Assembly (NCBI GenBank): GCA_949128115.1
Contig: OX421961.1
Location: 121,523,050 to 121,587,049, forward strand
Source: Anaspis maculata
Taxonomy: Eukaryota > Arthropoda > Insecta > Coleoptera > Scraptiidae
DNA length: 64,000 nucleotides
Direction of reading: 5' to 3'
Below are positions 11,291 to 23,685 of the stretch, one piece after another. The translations under genes were made by a program, and so were the position numbers. Each line of letters opens with the position of its first letter. The first letter of the stretch is position 1. The notes under the pieces are model-generated. The model had not been told where the DNA came from and did no database searches. It saw nothing but the letters and a program-made list of their open reading frames with translations.

Positions 11291-12963
11291 TGATAAGTTG
11301 TCGAGAGTGGGATCACGAGAGATAACGGTCGATATCTCCTGGGAGCCTATTTCTAGGGAGGATGTGATCCGTTCCCATGTGAAGTTGCTAGGCAACCAGG
11401 GCTGTGATTGGCTGAATTGTGATCGCTCCCCGCTAGAAATAAGGCCCCTGGGGTATTGGCTTACGATCACACGAAATTGCAAGGAACGGCGGTAGGATTA
11501 TACGTAGGATATCCTAATAGGGAGTTTGCGATTTCACGCAACGTACGACGTAACGCAACGTAGAACGTGAAAATTCCCCATGTAACTAAGTAATTCCAGA
11601 TAACAAACTTGTCTATTTTCACGTTGAAAGTTACGTTACGTAGTACGGACGTGTGCACGCAATCTCCCCAGTGGAAATGTAACGTGGAATGACGTAAGAT
11701 TGCGTGCGATGACGTAGATCGCTTGGGTGCACCGAAATGTCTCTTTGGATAAAAGTTCCAGACAATAATATTTTGCATCAGCTGACAAACTCTCAACGAA
11801 ATCAGTAGGTACCTACTGCAAAGTGTGTCAAGAATGTCAAAAAAGATAATAATAAAAAACTAAGATCACCATCAGATCCACAATGCCAATTGGTCAAAAT
11901 AGATACACAATCTGAAGGAATTTTCTGGAAAAATGCCAAGGAAAAATTTCCACTTCCCTATGACAAGCAGATTTTACTTACAACGCTTTGAGGTTTGATA
12001 GATATACGAGCTTTTGTTCGGATGCATGTCGTTGAGATATCAAAAATTTCTCATTGAGATCTTCTGCGAATATCAAATTCAATTAACACAGATAAAATAT
12101 TCAATTATCATTGTGGCGATTGAAATGAACGTTGTCAAAAAAATGTAAAAAAAAATTGTCATCAGTCAAAAAATGATGATAATAACAAACCAATGTCACC
12201 ATCAAATCCGCAATGATCAAAATCGTTATACCCATAAAAAGAATAATTTGAAAAAGTGCCAGAGAAAAATTATGGAGGGGGTTCTACTTCTCTTGAACAC
12301 CCTGCATACAAGTGGTGCTACTTGAAAAAAACAAGTTATAGGCTGCTCTGTAAAAATGGGGCAACCTGTATAAAGCAGAAAAATTTGAAAAATGCACTTT
12401 GGTCTATCATTTATAATGGCCTTTAGTTCACTTTAGTATCAAACGGCGTAGGTGCAGTCGAGGTCTCCCATATCAATGGCTCACCCTGTATAGGCAAAGA
12501 AATACGAACTGGTATCAAAAATGCAAGATATAGTTCAGTAATAGTAACACTACTGAATGAATGCAGGGTAACTGTTCGTCACCAAAAAGATTGAATGAAA
12601 GTGAAATTACGAAATTTCGTAACCTCCAAGTTACACCCTTTTGCCGGTCACATGAGGTCCATATTCTCACTCAGGATTATCGTGGAAGACTCACCCATGC
12701 ATAAAACGTGATATTTCCAACAACAAAAAAATTGCATTCCCCCAGTGCCACGTGACCTGCCTGGAGGGTCACGGCTTTTTTTTCGATTTCTGGAACCATT
12801 AACACAAATAAAACAGTATGGTGTACTTCAAAAAATTAATTACTGCATGGAATGGTGGAAAAGAGCTTGCACTTCCTAACGACCCTTGCAAAAAAATGTG
12901 GCGCGGCACCAGCGGAAACGCGCCGGCGTGAGACGCCGCGGGTCACATGGCACTCAACGTGTT

Positions 12964-15900
12964 AATCACCGCGATAAATTGTACCCCTGATAGTAGATTT
13001 GCGTGAAGTTATATAACCCGACGTGAAGAAGAGCTGCTGTATAAGTTTGTAAGTTATAAACTACAGCATCAGCCGGATATAAAATTCATGGACTGTCAAC
13101 ACTTGACTCGTATGTAAATTATTTAATCGATAATTAAAATAATGGCTATAAATTCGAAATACCAAGACAAAACTCAATGAACAACAATCTCTCTCTAAGT
13201 ACAATTAGATAATCGAGATTTCTTTTCGTACAAATGAAAAGTGGGCGAAAAGGAAGAAAGGGTTGAAATTAAAACTCGACGAAGTATTAATTAATTATGC
13301 CGGAGATTAAACTCAAGTCTATCCTCCTAGGGGTTTCCCTATCAGAGAGCTGCAGAACAGGTTCCACTTACAGAGTTTGAATAATCGCAGGGCTGCCCAC
13401 TCCGTTATTTACCTGCACAAGATTCTTTTTGGGGGAGTTGACTGCGCTGAGATTCTGAGCAAAATTGACTTTCGCGTGCCTGGTGCTCATTTGAGACCAA
13501 GAGCTCTGTTTCTGCTGCCTTTTGCTTAAACAAATCTTATGGCATCTTCTCCTCTCAACAGGATGTACTCGAATCACAGCTTGATTGAGAATGACGTCAA
13601 CATCCTGTTCGGCACTCCTGCTTCTATATACGGCCTTATCTAAACTCGACCTGTAACTGGGCTCAGGCCTGTTGGTCGTTTTAATCACTTATAATAATAA
13701 GTGCGTTAGGAAACGGGTTCACCAATAGGTCTGAAAATTAGGGAAATGCGAAACGGAATTAAATTGACAGGGTTGGATAATTAGTCGCGGGGCTTCTCGC
13801 GTAATTAGGGTGTACTTTTCTTTCAGAAACCGAATATAAACTGCATCAACTAATTCCTATCGTTAGCTGGATTCAGCACGTCTGGAAATTATGTAATGAA
13901 TAATTGAGCTAAACTTAATTAAATTGGCGATGATTGATTAATCCGTAATAAAGATCAGGTGTGGTGTTGAATGACTTTGTTCATTTCTCAATATTTATTC
14001 AATTTATCCTCTTTCATAGAACTGAGGTTACTCGCATGACAGGGGTATTAGGGCATGACTGGGAAATCGAGGTAGGTGTAATTGATTTGAAAAACTGGGA
14101 TAAAAGGTAGGTAATTGAAAAATTAAAACACAACGTAGGGTCAAATTAAGGTATCACAGCTAATTAATTTAATTTAGAGAAAGCGGGGTTTCTTACGGTA
14201 CCGGGCATGTAAATCGCCTATAGCATGGCAGAGAGCTATGGAACTACGTTGAAGAACATTCTCGACATGACACGGGTTGTCCTAATCGTGGCAATATTTA
14301 CTATTCTGTCCCCTCCTTAAAAACACCATCACCTATTCAGAGTAAAGTTCTAAGTTTTGCTCTAGTTTTGCCTGCTCCCTAATCAGGACATTTCAATTAT
14401 GGAAAAAAGGTCACTGGACCCTTGTTCCTTGTCCCGAAACTGAGAGTAGGCTTATTCCCATTGGTCCGGTACCTGCGCTTGATGTAGGATCCGAGAGCAG
14501 CTGGACGCGTATCTCTGGAGGTGTGCCGCTGCACGGGATTAGACCACCGGGAATCCCAACGCCAGATGTTAAATAATCAGCAAACTAACCCCCCCCCCAG
14601 CCCCGAAACGTAGATACGTGGTGTGAGCAAGAGAGCAGGACTGCAAGGCAGAAGGCGATAAATCAAATCGTGACGACTTCCATCGCATTAAAACCAATCC
14701 GTGTAATATACCCCGAGTGGTGGCGGAACTGGCGCAACAACGTTCATAATTCACGCGGTTGCCGGGAGAGTGGGTTCATTACTTCGACGCGGGACATTAC
14801 TTTGTAGCCCACATGTGCCCACTGGAGTACTGCAGGCGACTACGGCCATTAACGTGCCAACTTAGCGGGTCAAATACAGGAGAATCCGACGGTTGCGGCC
14901 GAATTAAGCCGTCCATAAATCACCGGCACGCTTGCTGCTGCTACCACTGCTGGTACTCGCCGCAACATCCCTGCAAATTCGACCGAGTAGAGCTCTAACG
15001 CTTCTTTCGGAGCTGAATTCTTGTGAGCACAGTTTGATGATGTACCCGGCCGTAAGTTGGAAAGTCATGGAGTCGACGCGCGTTTTAATAACGCGGGGGT
15101 GGTGGTGGTGGTGTGATATTTTGCATAAATTGCGATGAGCGCGATCAGTTTCGCAATAATTAAGGTGCTGGGGATGTATGGAACACGAAATTGCAAACTT
15201 ATCCGTAAGCTCTTACCAAAGCTGTTGATATCAATTTACGCTTAGAGCTGGAACCGTAGGCTCAAGAGATGGATCTAAGTGCTGCTTCACATAGCTGCTG
15301 CGTACGCAGTAATGTAATATTCGTCACTCAATTTGAAATGTGTGCTCATATCTCCAAGAAGCAATGATTCGGCGTGACTTGCCTTGCCAGCAACTCTGCA
15401 AGTCCCCAATAGCTTGACGACAGTCATGAACTCTTGGAAGTTCGCGCGCTTTCACTTACTGACTCAGACTCGCCATTCAATCACCATATTCGCTCGCCTT
15501 TCATTAGACACGCAATATACGTGCAGGTACTGAGGTATTGAGCAAATGAGTTCATACAAAGTCTTTGTGCTTGGCTCAGAGTTTGTAAAATATATTCCGA
15601 AACCACACACACAGAGCCCCGCATCAGCTTTATTTATGGCTGTATGAGTGACCGTGTCGAAGGTTTCCCAGTTTACATTAAATGCTTCTTTTCAAATGCT
15701 TCCCCGGGCCCTCACACAGGGCGAGCAGACCTGGGTCGTTGCATATTCTGTGAAATGCCATTACACTAATGGACCCCACGATTAGTATTCCGTGTGTATA
15801 GATGTTTAGGAGTTCTCTTTGTACGTGTATTGTAGGTACGGTGCCAGTCGTTCTCGATGGTGTCGGCTTCTTGTCGCACACGTCCTCTTCCAGAAAATCG

Positions 15901-16111
15901 TGCATCAGAGCAATAGTCGACCGTCGATACTCAACATGTTTGGTTAATTAGAAAGATGATCCGACCATTCCGTTCCGTTCAGCAGCCGCGAACGTTTGTT
16001 ACGTCCTTTTCTGCTTCTGTCTGCTTTTTGATATTTTGACCGATCGGGCCAGTCCAGTTCTGCCCCGCTGTTTAGTTCCTAGTATTTGGGAATTTCGTTG
16101 ACTTGCTGAGG
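12964..16111. other. Unique intron with a more GC-rich stretch
   Basis: No recognisable gene or repeat. Roughly 14.45-15.15 kb is clearly richer in GC and CpG than its surroundings, contains a G-rich GGTGGTGGTGGTGG tract near 15105, and has only short open frames of no known type. Confidence 0.45.
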
Positions 16112-18922
16112 TGTGGTATTCCCCCTTTGTTTTGTTTGTACGTTGGTACCTGAAGTAAGTACGGCCGTTGCCGTTCGTAGCGTTTGCCGATGGAAAAGGG
16201 AGGTGGTGCTGGCGCGCGCGCCGCGGGCAGACAGAGAAGAGAATCAGTTGTAGTGAAGAACACGTGATTTTCAGTGCATCGAGAGTGCGTCGTTTTTACA
16301 ATTTTAAGGTCGGTCTTTCTTTGATTATTGTTCCGTAAGTTTCGCTTCCACCCACTCACCAAATCATGCATTTCGATACCTATTTTGTCCGCAAAATTAT
16401 TGTAAATAACCCGAAACTCTTTGTTCTCTTTGTTCTCAACGGGCTTGCATAACCCGCAGTTTTTCCCCTTTGAAATCAAGGTGCTTCGCACTGCTTTGAA
16501 TTTTGTGTAATTTATCTACTCCCCAAATGATCTGAATTTTGATGGCCAAGGCCGTAGTCTAGTGGGTGTGCACTTTGTGCACTCATGACGTGGCCTTCGA
16601 ACTGCGCGGTCGCGCGTATTTCGAGGTTTCATTAATTGTTTCTTTTCCACAAGTTACGTCACAAACAGTGAGACGACAAAAGGAATCTCTATCACACCAA
16701 AATCAGCCGCTAAGTAGAAAAAAGTGCTTTTGATGATTCATTCTCATTTCATTGTTCATTGTCGGGTTATACATGAAAGTAAAGGAAGGAAAGAGAGACT
16801 TGCCACTTCTCCGTGTCCTGGGGGGTCCACCACTTGTATGAATCTGCCTTGTTGAGTCTACTAACATTTACTTATTTGGGGGGAATTATGTAAAATGACG
16901 TTGAGAGGGCCACAGGTTGGCTTGAGTCGATTTTCTTGTATTTACTGTTATTTACTGTATGTGATTACTGTTTACTAACCATTGTTCTGTTTTGTATGTA
17001 AGTATGTATCTGTGGGGTTTGTGATGGATAACTTCTGGGGAATTGGGGCGAATGCGTTATAAGTCTTTTTCGAGCAAGTAACTTTTTGTAACCGGTTGGT
17101 TATTAGCGGTTGACATTAGATTGACAGATACTGTCATTTTTTGACATCTGACATTTCTCGCTAAAACGTTGCGGTTATAACTTTAGTTATCAGCATTTGG
17201 CGGGAAAAGAGGGACTGATAGCTCCAAATAGTTACGTACTTGTACTTGTCTCTGTTACATACCGCGGTGTACTTGAACCATTCGTAATCTAGGATAGCTT
17301 TGAAAGTGAAAAATTCAGTCATTCGGCCAATCCAGTCTCTTGAATCGATGAGCATCTCGTTTCCGAAGTCACCCGGGTGGGCCCCAATCAGGGCCCTGAT
17401 TACGAATTTTGTGGATCACAGGTGTATCGTGATCACATCGCACACATACAATTTCTATGAAATCCTGTTTGTTTTCTTATTCATGGTGTAATACCGAAGG
17501 AACAATAAATAGTTATACTGAATTGAATTGAAAATCAACTATTCATATTTCTACTACCTATATAAATAGAAAATAGGAGGTATGACAAGTACTTTCAGGA
17601 TTAAACCACCATCAGGCGGCCATCGGACATCTGGATTACCCGATGTTCTTGTGGGTCCATCGCAGATGAGTCCATCGTCTTCGATTCTTCTCGTCGCCAA
17701 GTCAAGTTGTCAAGTTTTTGAGGTTAGGTTAGGTACGTTTCACGTTTGGAAATTCTGGACCGCTGCTTGTTTCAAATTCAAATCTGTTGCCGCCACAATT
17801 TGTTCCCCCACCATAACAATAACCAGCCCCATGACCAGGTTATGAAATGTATAACCGGTGATGATATCAAAATGGCGGCACTTCCTTTACCGCTTAAATA
17901 ACCAATCCTCGCTCAAACGTCAAATTCTATAACCAAGTGTAACCGGTCATGAACGGTTACTCGCTCAAAAAAGACTATAGATACTTCTTCCTTCCAATTG
18001 CTTACTAAGAGTATGACCAACTCCAACTTCTCTACTTATTTATCTCTCACCTGTTTCTTGTTCATCTATCTGCCTATTTATGTCGCATTTGTTTCTTGTC
18101 CATTTATCTACACCATTACTTATCAATTGTTTCTTGCTGATCCATGTACTTGTTACCGATCATTTATTATAAGTCTATTTATCTATCAATTTGACTTCTT
18201 TTGTTTGTAAAGTGAAAAGTTAATTCGCTCAGCGTGAAGTTTCCTTTTGTTGTTACGTAAATAACTTGTAAACGAAAGAAACGTTTCAAAGAGGTTCAAG
18301 CACCGATTCACGCTGACTTGATCAATGCATTACTGGAGTGACCTCTTTGTCATTTCATCATTTGGGACGGGATTTCTCAGCAATCAACCAGGCTATACGC
18401 AGGGGTTTCTTTGACGTGTTCTTCCCATGGGTGCCTGTCAGCGAATACGTCACTTCTTCTTTGCGATCAAATTGACAGTTTAACCTCTTCATGATTTCTT
18501 GTTTTGTTTTGCTAATCTGATTTTGTGTTCATTTCCTTGTTGTAAATTCCTGCATTGTCTAAATAATTTGTAATGATTCTTCTTGTTTCATTTGTTTGTG
18601 TTTTGTTGTTCTCTATCATGTTGTGTCATTTTACCACTGTCAGTTAATTGTTGTGAGGTGTTTTGAGAAAAGAAACAAATTCATTCAAAAACTTTGCCAT
18701 TGATTTTCAATAAACATTCATTTTGCTTGCATTTCATTCGCGTTTCATTCAAGAATCAAACCTCATCCCCAACTACACATTCTCATCTCGAGTAAGAACT
18801 CAACACAACGTATGTAAAATGTAAACGACGTGGGGAAGGGAAGAAACAACGACGATCACTGCCAACATCGAAAACGGGGTTACACTACAGAAATGATGGT
18901 GCCGTGACCAGGATATACTACA
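16112..18922 (+). mobile_element. Solo-LTR-like element, copy 1 (BEL/Pao-like)
   Basis: 2,811 bp, of which 915 bp is a later insertion (17062-17976). It starts TGTGGTATTCCCCC and ends ACTACA; flanks GAGG / GTGG differ at one base, so the target duplication is weak. AATAAA near 18710 fits an LTR poly(A) signal. Just before the end lies TGGTGCCGTGACCAGGAT, which resembles BEL/Pao primer-binding sites. Copies at 35.6 and 45.5 kb align throughout. A minus-strand frame of about 75 codons (STLISKGKNCGLCKPVENKE) recurs in the copies. Confidence 0.75.
17062..17976. mobile_element. TIR element nested in LTR copy 1
   Basis: 915 bp, ends AGTCTTTTT(C/T)GAGC(A/G)AGTAAC in inverted orientation. ATA flanks it on both sides (17059-17061, 17977-17979), and the corresponding site in LTR copy 3 is uninterrupted. 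No transposase seen, so non-autonomous. A 3-bp duplication hints at a PIF/Harbinger-like mechanism (inference). Confidence 0.85.
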
Positions 18923-19569
18923 GTGGCCGTCCTGGCAAACGAATTCCGCGTGCCTTTCTTGGTTGTAGATAAATCTAGGAGAAGCGCGCCGACGGGCCGT
19001 ATCTGATAAAACGAAGCGACGGCAACGTAGGTATTTTCCCTCTTTTCTCGTCTAGAGCTTGTACGAGTGCTGTCGTCGAGAGTGTGCATTGTGTCGTCCA
19101 CGTTTTTCCCTGTAACTTGGTTGTAGAAGTTGTGTAGCTCGGAACCAAAACCCGACTGGTTTTCGGACTCATTTTGGCAACACCGGACCGTGTAGGGTGT
19201 TGAAAACCCGTATTAGGCTTGTTTGGCCAACTAAAAGAAGCACGACCACACCTGGCGCATCCAACGAAACCTACTACGATCTGAGGTAACGAAAAGAATT
19301 ATTTGGTTCCTTTTTTTTTGGTCATCTTTTCGGGTTTGAGTCGACACTGAGTTGAGTGAATTGTAGGTTTCTATTCTACAATCCAGCTTTTCTGCTATCG
19401 AGTTTTCTGCGATCAAGTTTTCTACGATCGAATTTTCTGTCATCCCGTTTCAAAGTCTGGAGATTTTGCCAGCAACTTGTCGTCATCGTCATCTATGCAA
19501 CAGGAAGATTCCCGAGCGACCTTTTCCTTGAGAAGGAAACGTTTCAACGTGGAGCCCTATCAACTTGGA
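18923..19569. other. Intergap sequence with 15-bp tandem repeat
   Basis: No gene recognised. At 19386-19445 four 15-bp units with GATC(G/A)A(G/A)TTTTCT occur. In the minus frame they read as repeating ENSIV/ENLIA/ENSIA pentapeptides, a by-product. Confidence 0.45.
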
Positions 19570-20340
19570 TGAATTTGAAATGTCAATAAAACATTTAAGA
19601 TTTATATCAACAATCAGAAATTGATAAGTTGATGAAAAAACACAAACCAGTTTTCGCTAGGGATAAATATGACGTCGGTACTGTACGAGACTATGAAGCA
19701 CATATTGACTTGATGGTGGACAAATATTGACACAAACGTCCATACAGATGCACAGCTGAAGACAGAAGAGAAATAGAAGATCAAATATCGGAACTATTAA
19801 AGAAGAATTTGATTGAGGAATCTTATAGCCCATTTGCTGCCCCTGTAACTCTGGCATATAAAAAAGAAGATAAAAAGAAAACAAAATTATGTATAGATTT
19901 CCGAGAATTGAATAAGATCGTCGTCCCTCAATCACAACCTTTTCCGTTGATTGAGGATTTGATGGTAAAAACTGTAAACTGTAGATATTTTTCGACTTTT
20001 GACATAAACTCAGCATTTTGGTCAATTCCTTTGAAAATTCAAGATAGATACAAAACTGCATTTGTTACACAAGAAGGTAATTTTCAATGGACGTGTCTTC
20101 CATTTGGATTGAAAACTTCTCCAGCAATTTTCCAGCGAATATATAGCAACATTATAAGGAAATACAAACTCTCTAGTTTTGCAGTAAATTTTATAATGAC
20201 ATCTTGATTTTTTCGAAAACTTTTGAAGAACATTTACTACATCTATCGAGACTACTGGAGGCAATACAAACAGAAGGCTTCAGACTAAAATTTTTGAAAT
20301 GCACTTTTGCAAATAATTATGCCAAATATTTGGGCACATA
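19570..20340 (+). pseudogene. Gypsy reverse transcriptase (broken)
   Basis: Frame begins near DKLMKKHKPVFARDK, has a stop near 19727, then continues through EELLKKNLIEESYSPFAAPV, KKTKLCIDFRELNKI, FSTFDINSAFWSIPL (first catalytic Asp) and CLPFGLKTSPAIFQ, all typical RT blocks. The expected Y-x-D-D motif is broken by an apparent one-base deletion near 20195: the frame shifts and reads YNDILIFSKTFEEHL. Thumb-region similarity fades after TFANNYAKYLG. Known role: copies genomic RNA into DNA. Here it is dead. Confidence 0.88.
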
Positions 20341-20470
20341 ATGGAGAACAATTCAGTCAGACCTTTGAAAGATTATTTAACCGCTGTCAAAAATTGTAAA
20401 TTTTCATCATAAATTTGTACCACACAGTGCGATTATCCTGGACCCATTACACAATTTATTACGGAAAGAT

Positions 20471-21260
20471 GTGAAATTCCTGTGTTCCGCAGAATGTCAA
20501 AAATCATTCGATAAAATTAAAGCATTGTTATGTTCAAAACCAATTCCAAACATTTTTGACCCTGAACTACCAATGAACATTTACACAGATGCTAGTATCA
20601 AAGGAGTGGGAGCGGTGTTGAAACAAGAAAATAAAAACGGGGACAACATGCCAGTTGTTTATTTTTCAAAAAAATTAACTGAAGCTCAAAAAAAGGAGAA
20701 GGAAATATATCTAGAATGTCTGGCAATAACAGAAGCTGTGAAATACTGGCAGCACTGGCTTATGGGAAAAGAATTCCTGGTATACTCTGATCATAAACCA
20801 CTGGAAAATATGAATATCAAGGCCAGAACTGATGAGGAACTAGGGAATTTGACATATTATTTATATTTATCCCAATATAATTTCACAATAAAATATAATC
20901 CAGGAAAATCAAACCAAGAGGCAGACTGTTTAAGCAGAAATCCAGTTCTCGAACCATATGATAATACTGACGACTTTTTAAAAGTGGTAAATTTTATCAA
21001 ACTAGAAGATATAAAAAATGACCAGCACATAAATCTAAACCTTCCAAATGGGAAACTTATTTTGGAGAATAGAATCTACTACAAGAAAAATAAAAGAAGG
21101 AAGAAAATTATATTATCAGAAGAACTTGGCAAAACTTTAATAAAAGATGTCCACGATACTTACTGTCACATTGGGAGAACCCAGATGACAAATAAAGTAA
21201 CACCATTCTACACAGCAAAGAATATCATTGCAAACATCAAACAAATTTGTGATAACTGTG
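20471..21260 (+). pseudogene. Gypsy RNase H and integrase zinc-binding domain
   Basis: A single open frame of about 260 codons precedes the insertion. RNase H shows MNIYTDASIKGVGAVL (first Asp), YLECLAITEAVKYW (Glu), VYSDHKPLENM (Asp) and the family's YNPGKSNQEADCLSR. The integrase HHCC finger follows: HDTYCHIGRTQ ... CDNC. The frame is cut immediately after CDNCERT by the transposon at 21261. The terminal residues of the long ORF (PHVLYEKVVSVNLAKFF) belong to the inserted element. Confidence 0.88.
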
Positions 21261-23685
21261 AAAGGACCCCGCACGTTTTATATGAGAAAGTGGTTTCGGT
21301 GAATTTGGCTAAATTTTTTATATGTTGTAGATCTTGATTCAAGAAATATATTCCTGAAAAATTGGACCCCTCCTATGAACAGTTTTTCCCCTACACCCCT
21401 AATAAGGCCAAAATTAGGAATAGTCTCAAATTTTTTGAAATTCATGAAACTGGTTGACATCGAGCTTGTGATCAAGAGAAAAATAATTTAAAAAATCCAA
21501 GTTGTGAATTGGGGTAGATATCAAGGGGGTTGGGGGTCGAAATTGAGAAAATAAATTTAAATTCCGAATTTTTTTATTGTTATAAAATCTGAACAGGATA
21601 ATAATCGAGAAATAATTTTGGAAAATCTAAATCCATTATTGGGGGTTATTCTAAAGGGTGCTGGGGGTCAAAACCAAGGGAACGGAGTGACATTTCGAAA
21701 CTTGCGATTCCCATTATTGGGAAAATGATTCAAAAAAATCGAAATCAATGAGTTCTGGTGTTATTGAGAAAGTAGAGGGTCGAAATCAAATTAACAATGA
21801 AATTCTGGACCTTACAGTTGATCTAGAAATTGAACTGGGTGAATGACAAAATGATAATAAAACCAATCTGCATAAGGATTTAGTTCTTCATTGATTGAGT
21901 TCTTCATTTCTCGACGATCCCTTTTTCCACCCACCATAATATCTGCCTACAGCCATGTCCTAGTCCAAATAAGAATTTGTCTCAAGCATTTTGAAATTCA
22001 TGAAACTGGCTCGAATTAAGTTGAAGAATAAAAAATATAGGTTGTGAATTGGAGTAGTTATCGAGGGGGCGGGGGTTGAAATCGAGTAAAGGAATTAGCA
22101 TTCCAGGAAAAGGGTGATGGAGACATAATTTAAAAAAATCTGAATCAATAAATTGAGATGGTTGAGATTGAGGTGGAGTGATAGAACTTCAAATTGGAAT
22201 GAAAACAAATGATGTCTGGGTTAACGATACCCTCGACGATACCTAATTGACTCTTTTGTGAAGGAACAGTTTTTAACATTATCCGTGGAAAATAACATCT
22301 AGTAAATGGCCTCCTAGACTTTGTCAAACGGCGTGCAGACGGAAAGTCCAATTTGTAATAACTTTCTGGCAGATATCGGGCTGCATTTTAGTAATAACAC
22401 GCACAATATTATCCCTTAGGGCTTCAATGGTTCTAGGCTTGTTCTTGTATACCAGAGACTTCACATACACCCACAGAAAAAAGTCCAGGGACGTAATATC
22501 GCAAGATCTCGCTGGCCAATTGAAATCACCGTTCCGCGAAATTGTTCTTCCTTGGAAGTTTTCGGCCAACAAGTCCCAAGGTTTCTCCTGCTGTTGTGGC
22601 ACGTAGCCCCGTCTTGTTAAAAGAAGATGATTTTGTTGAGATATACTGAGTATTTATGTCAAAAAATAACAGTAAAATCTTATCAAAGTTCTATCACTCT
22701 TATTAAAAGACCAAATCTGAAAATTCAGATTTGAAAAATTGAGCCTATAACTTCCAATATCGATCTATTTTTGGAATCCCATTGAATCAACCAATGACCA
22801 AAAGCAGGATTTATGTTTATTTAAGAAAAGATAGTCCAGTCATTTTTTTTTGGCACAAGCTATATATATGATGGACAGCACACAGAACCGTGGAGAGCTT
22901 CTCGAGAACTGTAATTATTATTGCTGTTGCAAGTCTCGATTCCACCCCCCACGCCCAGCCCTCATTGTGGTTGTGGGTAGGTATCATAATGGTTCCCTGG
23001 GAGAACTAAGGAGGTAAGGGGTGAGGATGATCGAGAAACGATAAACTCAGTCCTTATTCACATTGGTTGTATTATCATTTTGTCATTCGCCCAGATCTTC
23101 CTAGTAAACTGGAAGTTCCAGAACTCCACTGTTCTCTTAATTTCGACCCTCTACCCCCTCAATAACACCCGAATTCATTGGTTTAGATTTTTTCGAGCAA
23201 TTTTCCCATTGCTTGTAAAATCATATATTATAGGAACCGCAAATTACGGAATTTCACTGCGTATTCTTGATTTCGACCCCCAGCCCCCTCTAGAATAACC
23301 CCCAATTAATTGATTCAGATTTTTCAAAACTATTTCTCAATTATTATTCTGTTCAGATTTTATGAGAATGAAAAAATCCGAAATTCTAATTTATTTTCTC
23401 AATTTCGACCCCCCAACCCCCTTGATAACTACCCCAATTCACAACTGAGATTTTTTCAATTATTTTTCCCATGATCACGAGTTTGATTTGAACCAGTTTC
23501 ATGAATTTCAAAAAAATTGAGACTATTCCTAATTTTGGCCTTATTAGGGGTGTAGGGGAAAAACTGTTCATAGGAGGGGTCCAATTTTTCAGGTATGTAT
23601 TTCCTGAATCAAGATCTACAACATATAAAAAATTTAGCCAAATTCACCGAAACCACTTTTTCATAGAAAACGTGTGGGGTCCTTT
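21261..23685. mobile_element. Long-TIR DNA transposon inside gypsy integrase
   Basis: 2,425 bp. Ends AAAGGACCCC / GGGGTCCTTT continue into CACGTTTT(A/C)TATGA and GTGGTTTCGGTGAATTTGG. Inverted arms of roughly 800 bp reach about 22100 and 22930 and carry CCCCTCCTATGAACAG, TAATAAGGCCAAAATTAGG and GGGGGTTATTCTA blocks. Gypsy pol resumes on the right. Target duplication is not clear. The core contains a transposase remnant (22290-22610). Confidence 0.8.
22290..22610 (-). pseudogene. Tc1/mariner-superfamily transposase C-terminal remnant
   Basis: Minus-strand residues include FQGRTISRNGDFNWPARSCD, ITSLDFFLWVYVKSLVY, NKPRTIEALRDNIVRVI and QKVITNWTFRL, then a stop followed by GGHLLDVIFHG. This is the C-terminal third of a DDE transposase of the IS630/Tc1/mariner superfamily. 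Upstream, ATCHNS in a shifted frame is a relic of the second catalytic block. The rest is lost, so the element was mobilised in trans or died. Confidence 0.75.

Larger units (their letters stand above)
5407..12963. mobile_element. Nested cluster between inverted TTAACACGTTGAG ends
   Basis: TTAACACGTTGAGCGCCA at 5407 and its mirror TGGCACTCAACGTGTTAA ending at 12963 are typical piggyBac-type termini. Inside both, matching blocks follow in mirrored order: CACGTGAC(A/C)TGCCTGG, a CAGGGTG end near 5650 and 12300, and GTATAACGATTTTG. Related 300-bp blocks recur at 5.8, 7.5, 8.0 and 11.9 kb in both orientations. Whether it is one large element with later insertions or two separate MITEs facing each other is open. 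No transposase is recognised. Confidence 0.5.

Noticed and set aside
13368..13688. Minus-strand 106-codon frame
   Set aside because: No recognisable domain, no splice or promoter support, ordinary intron composition.
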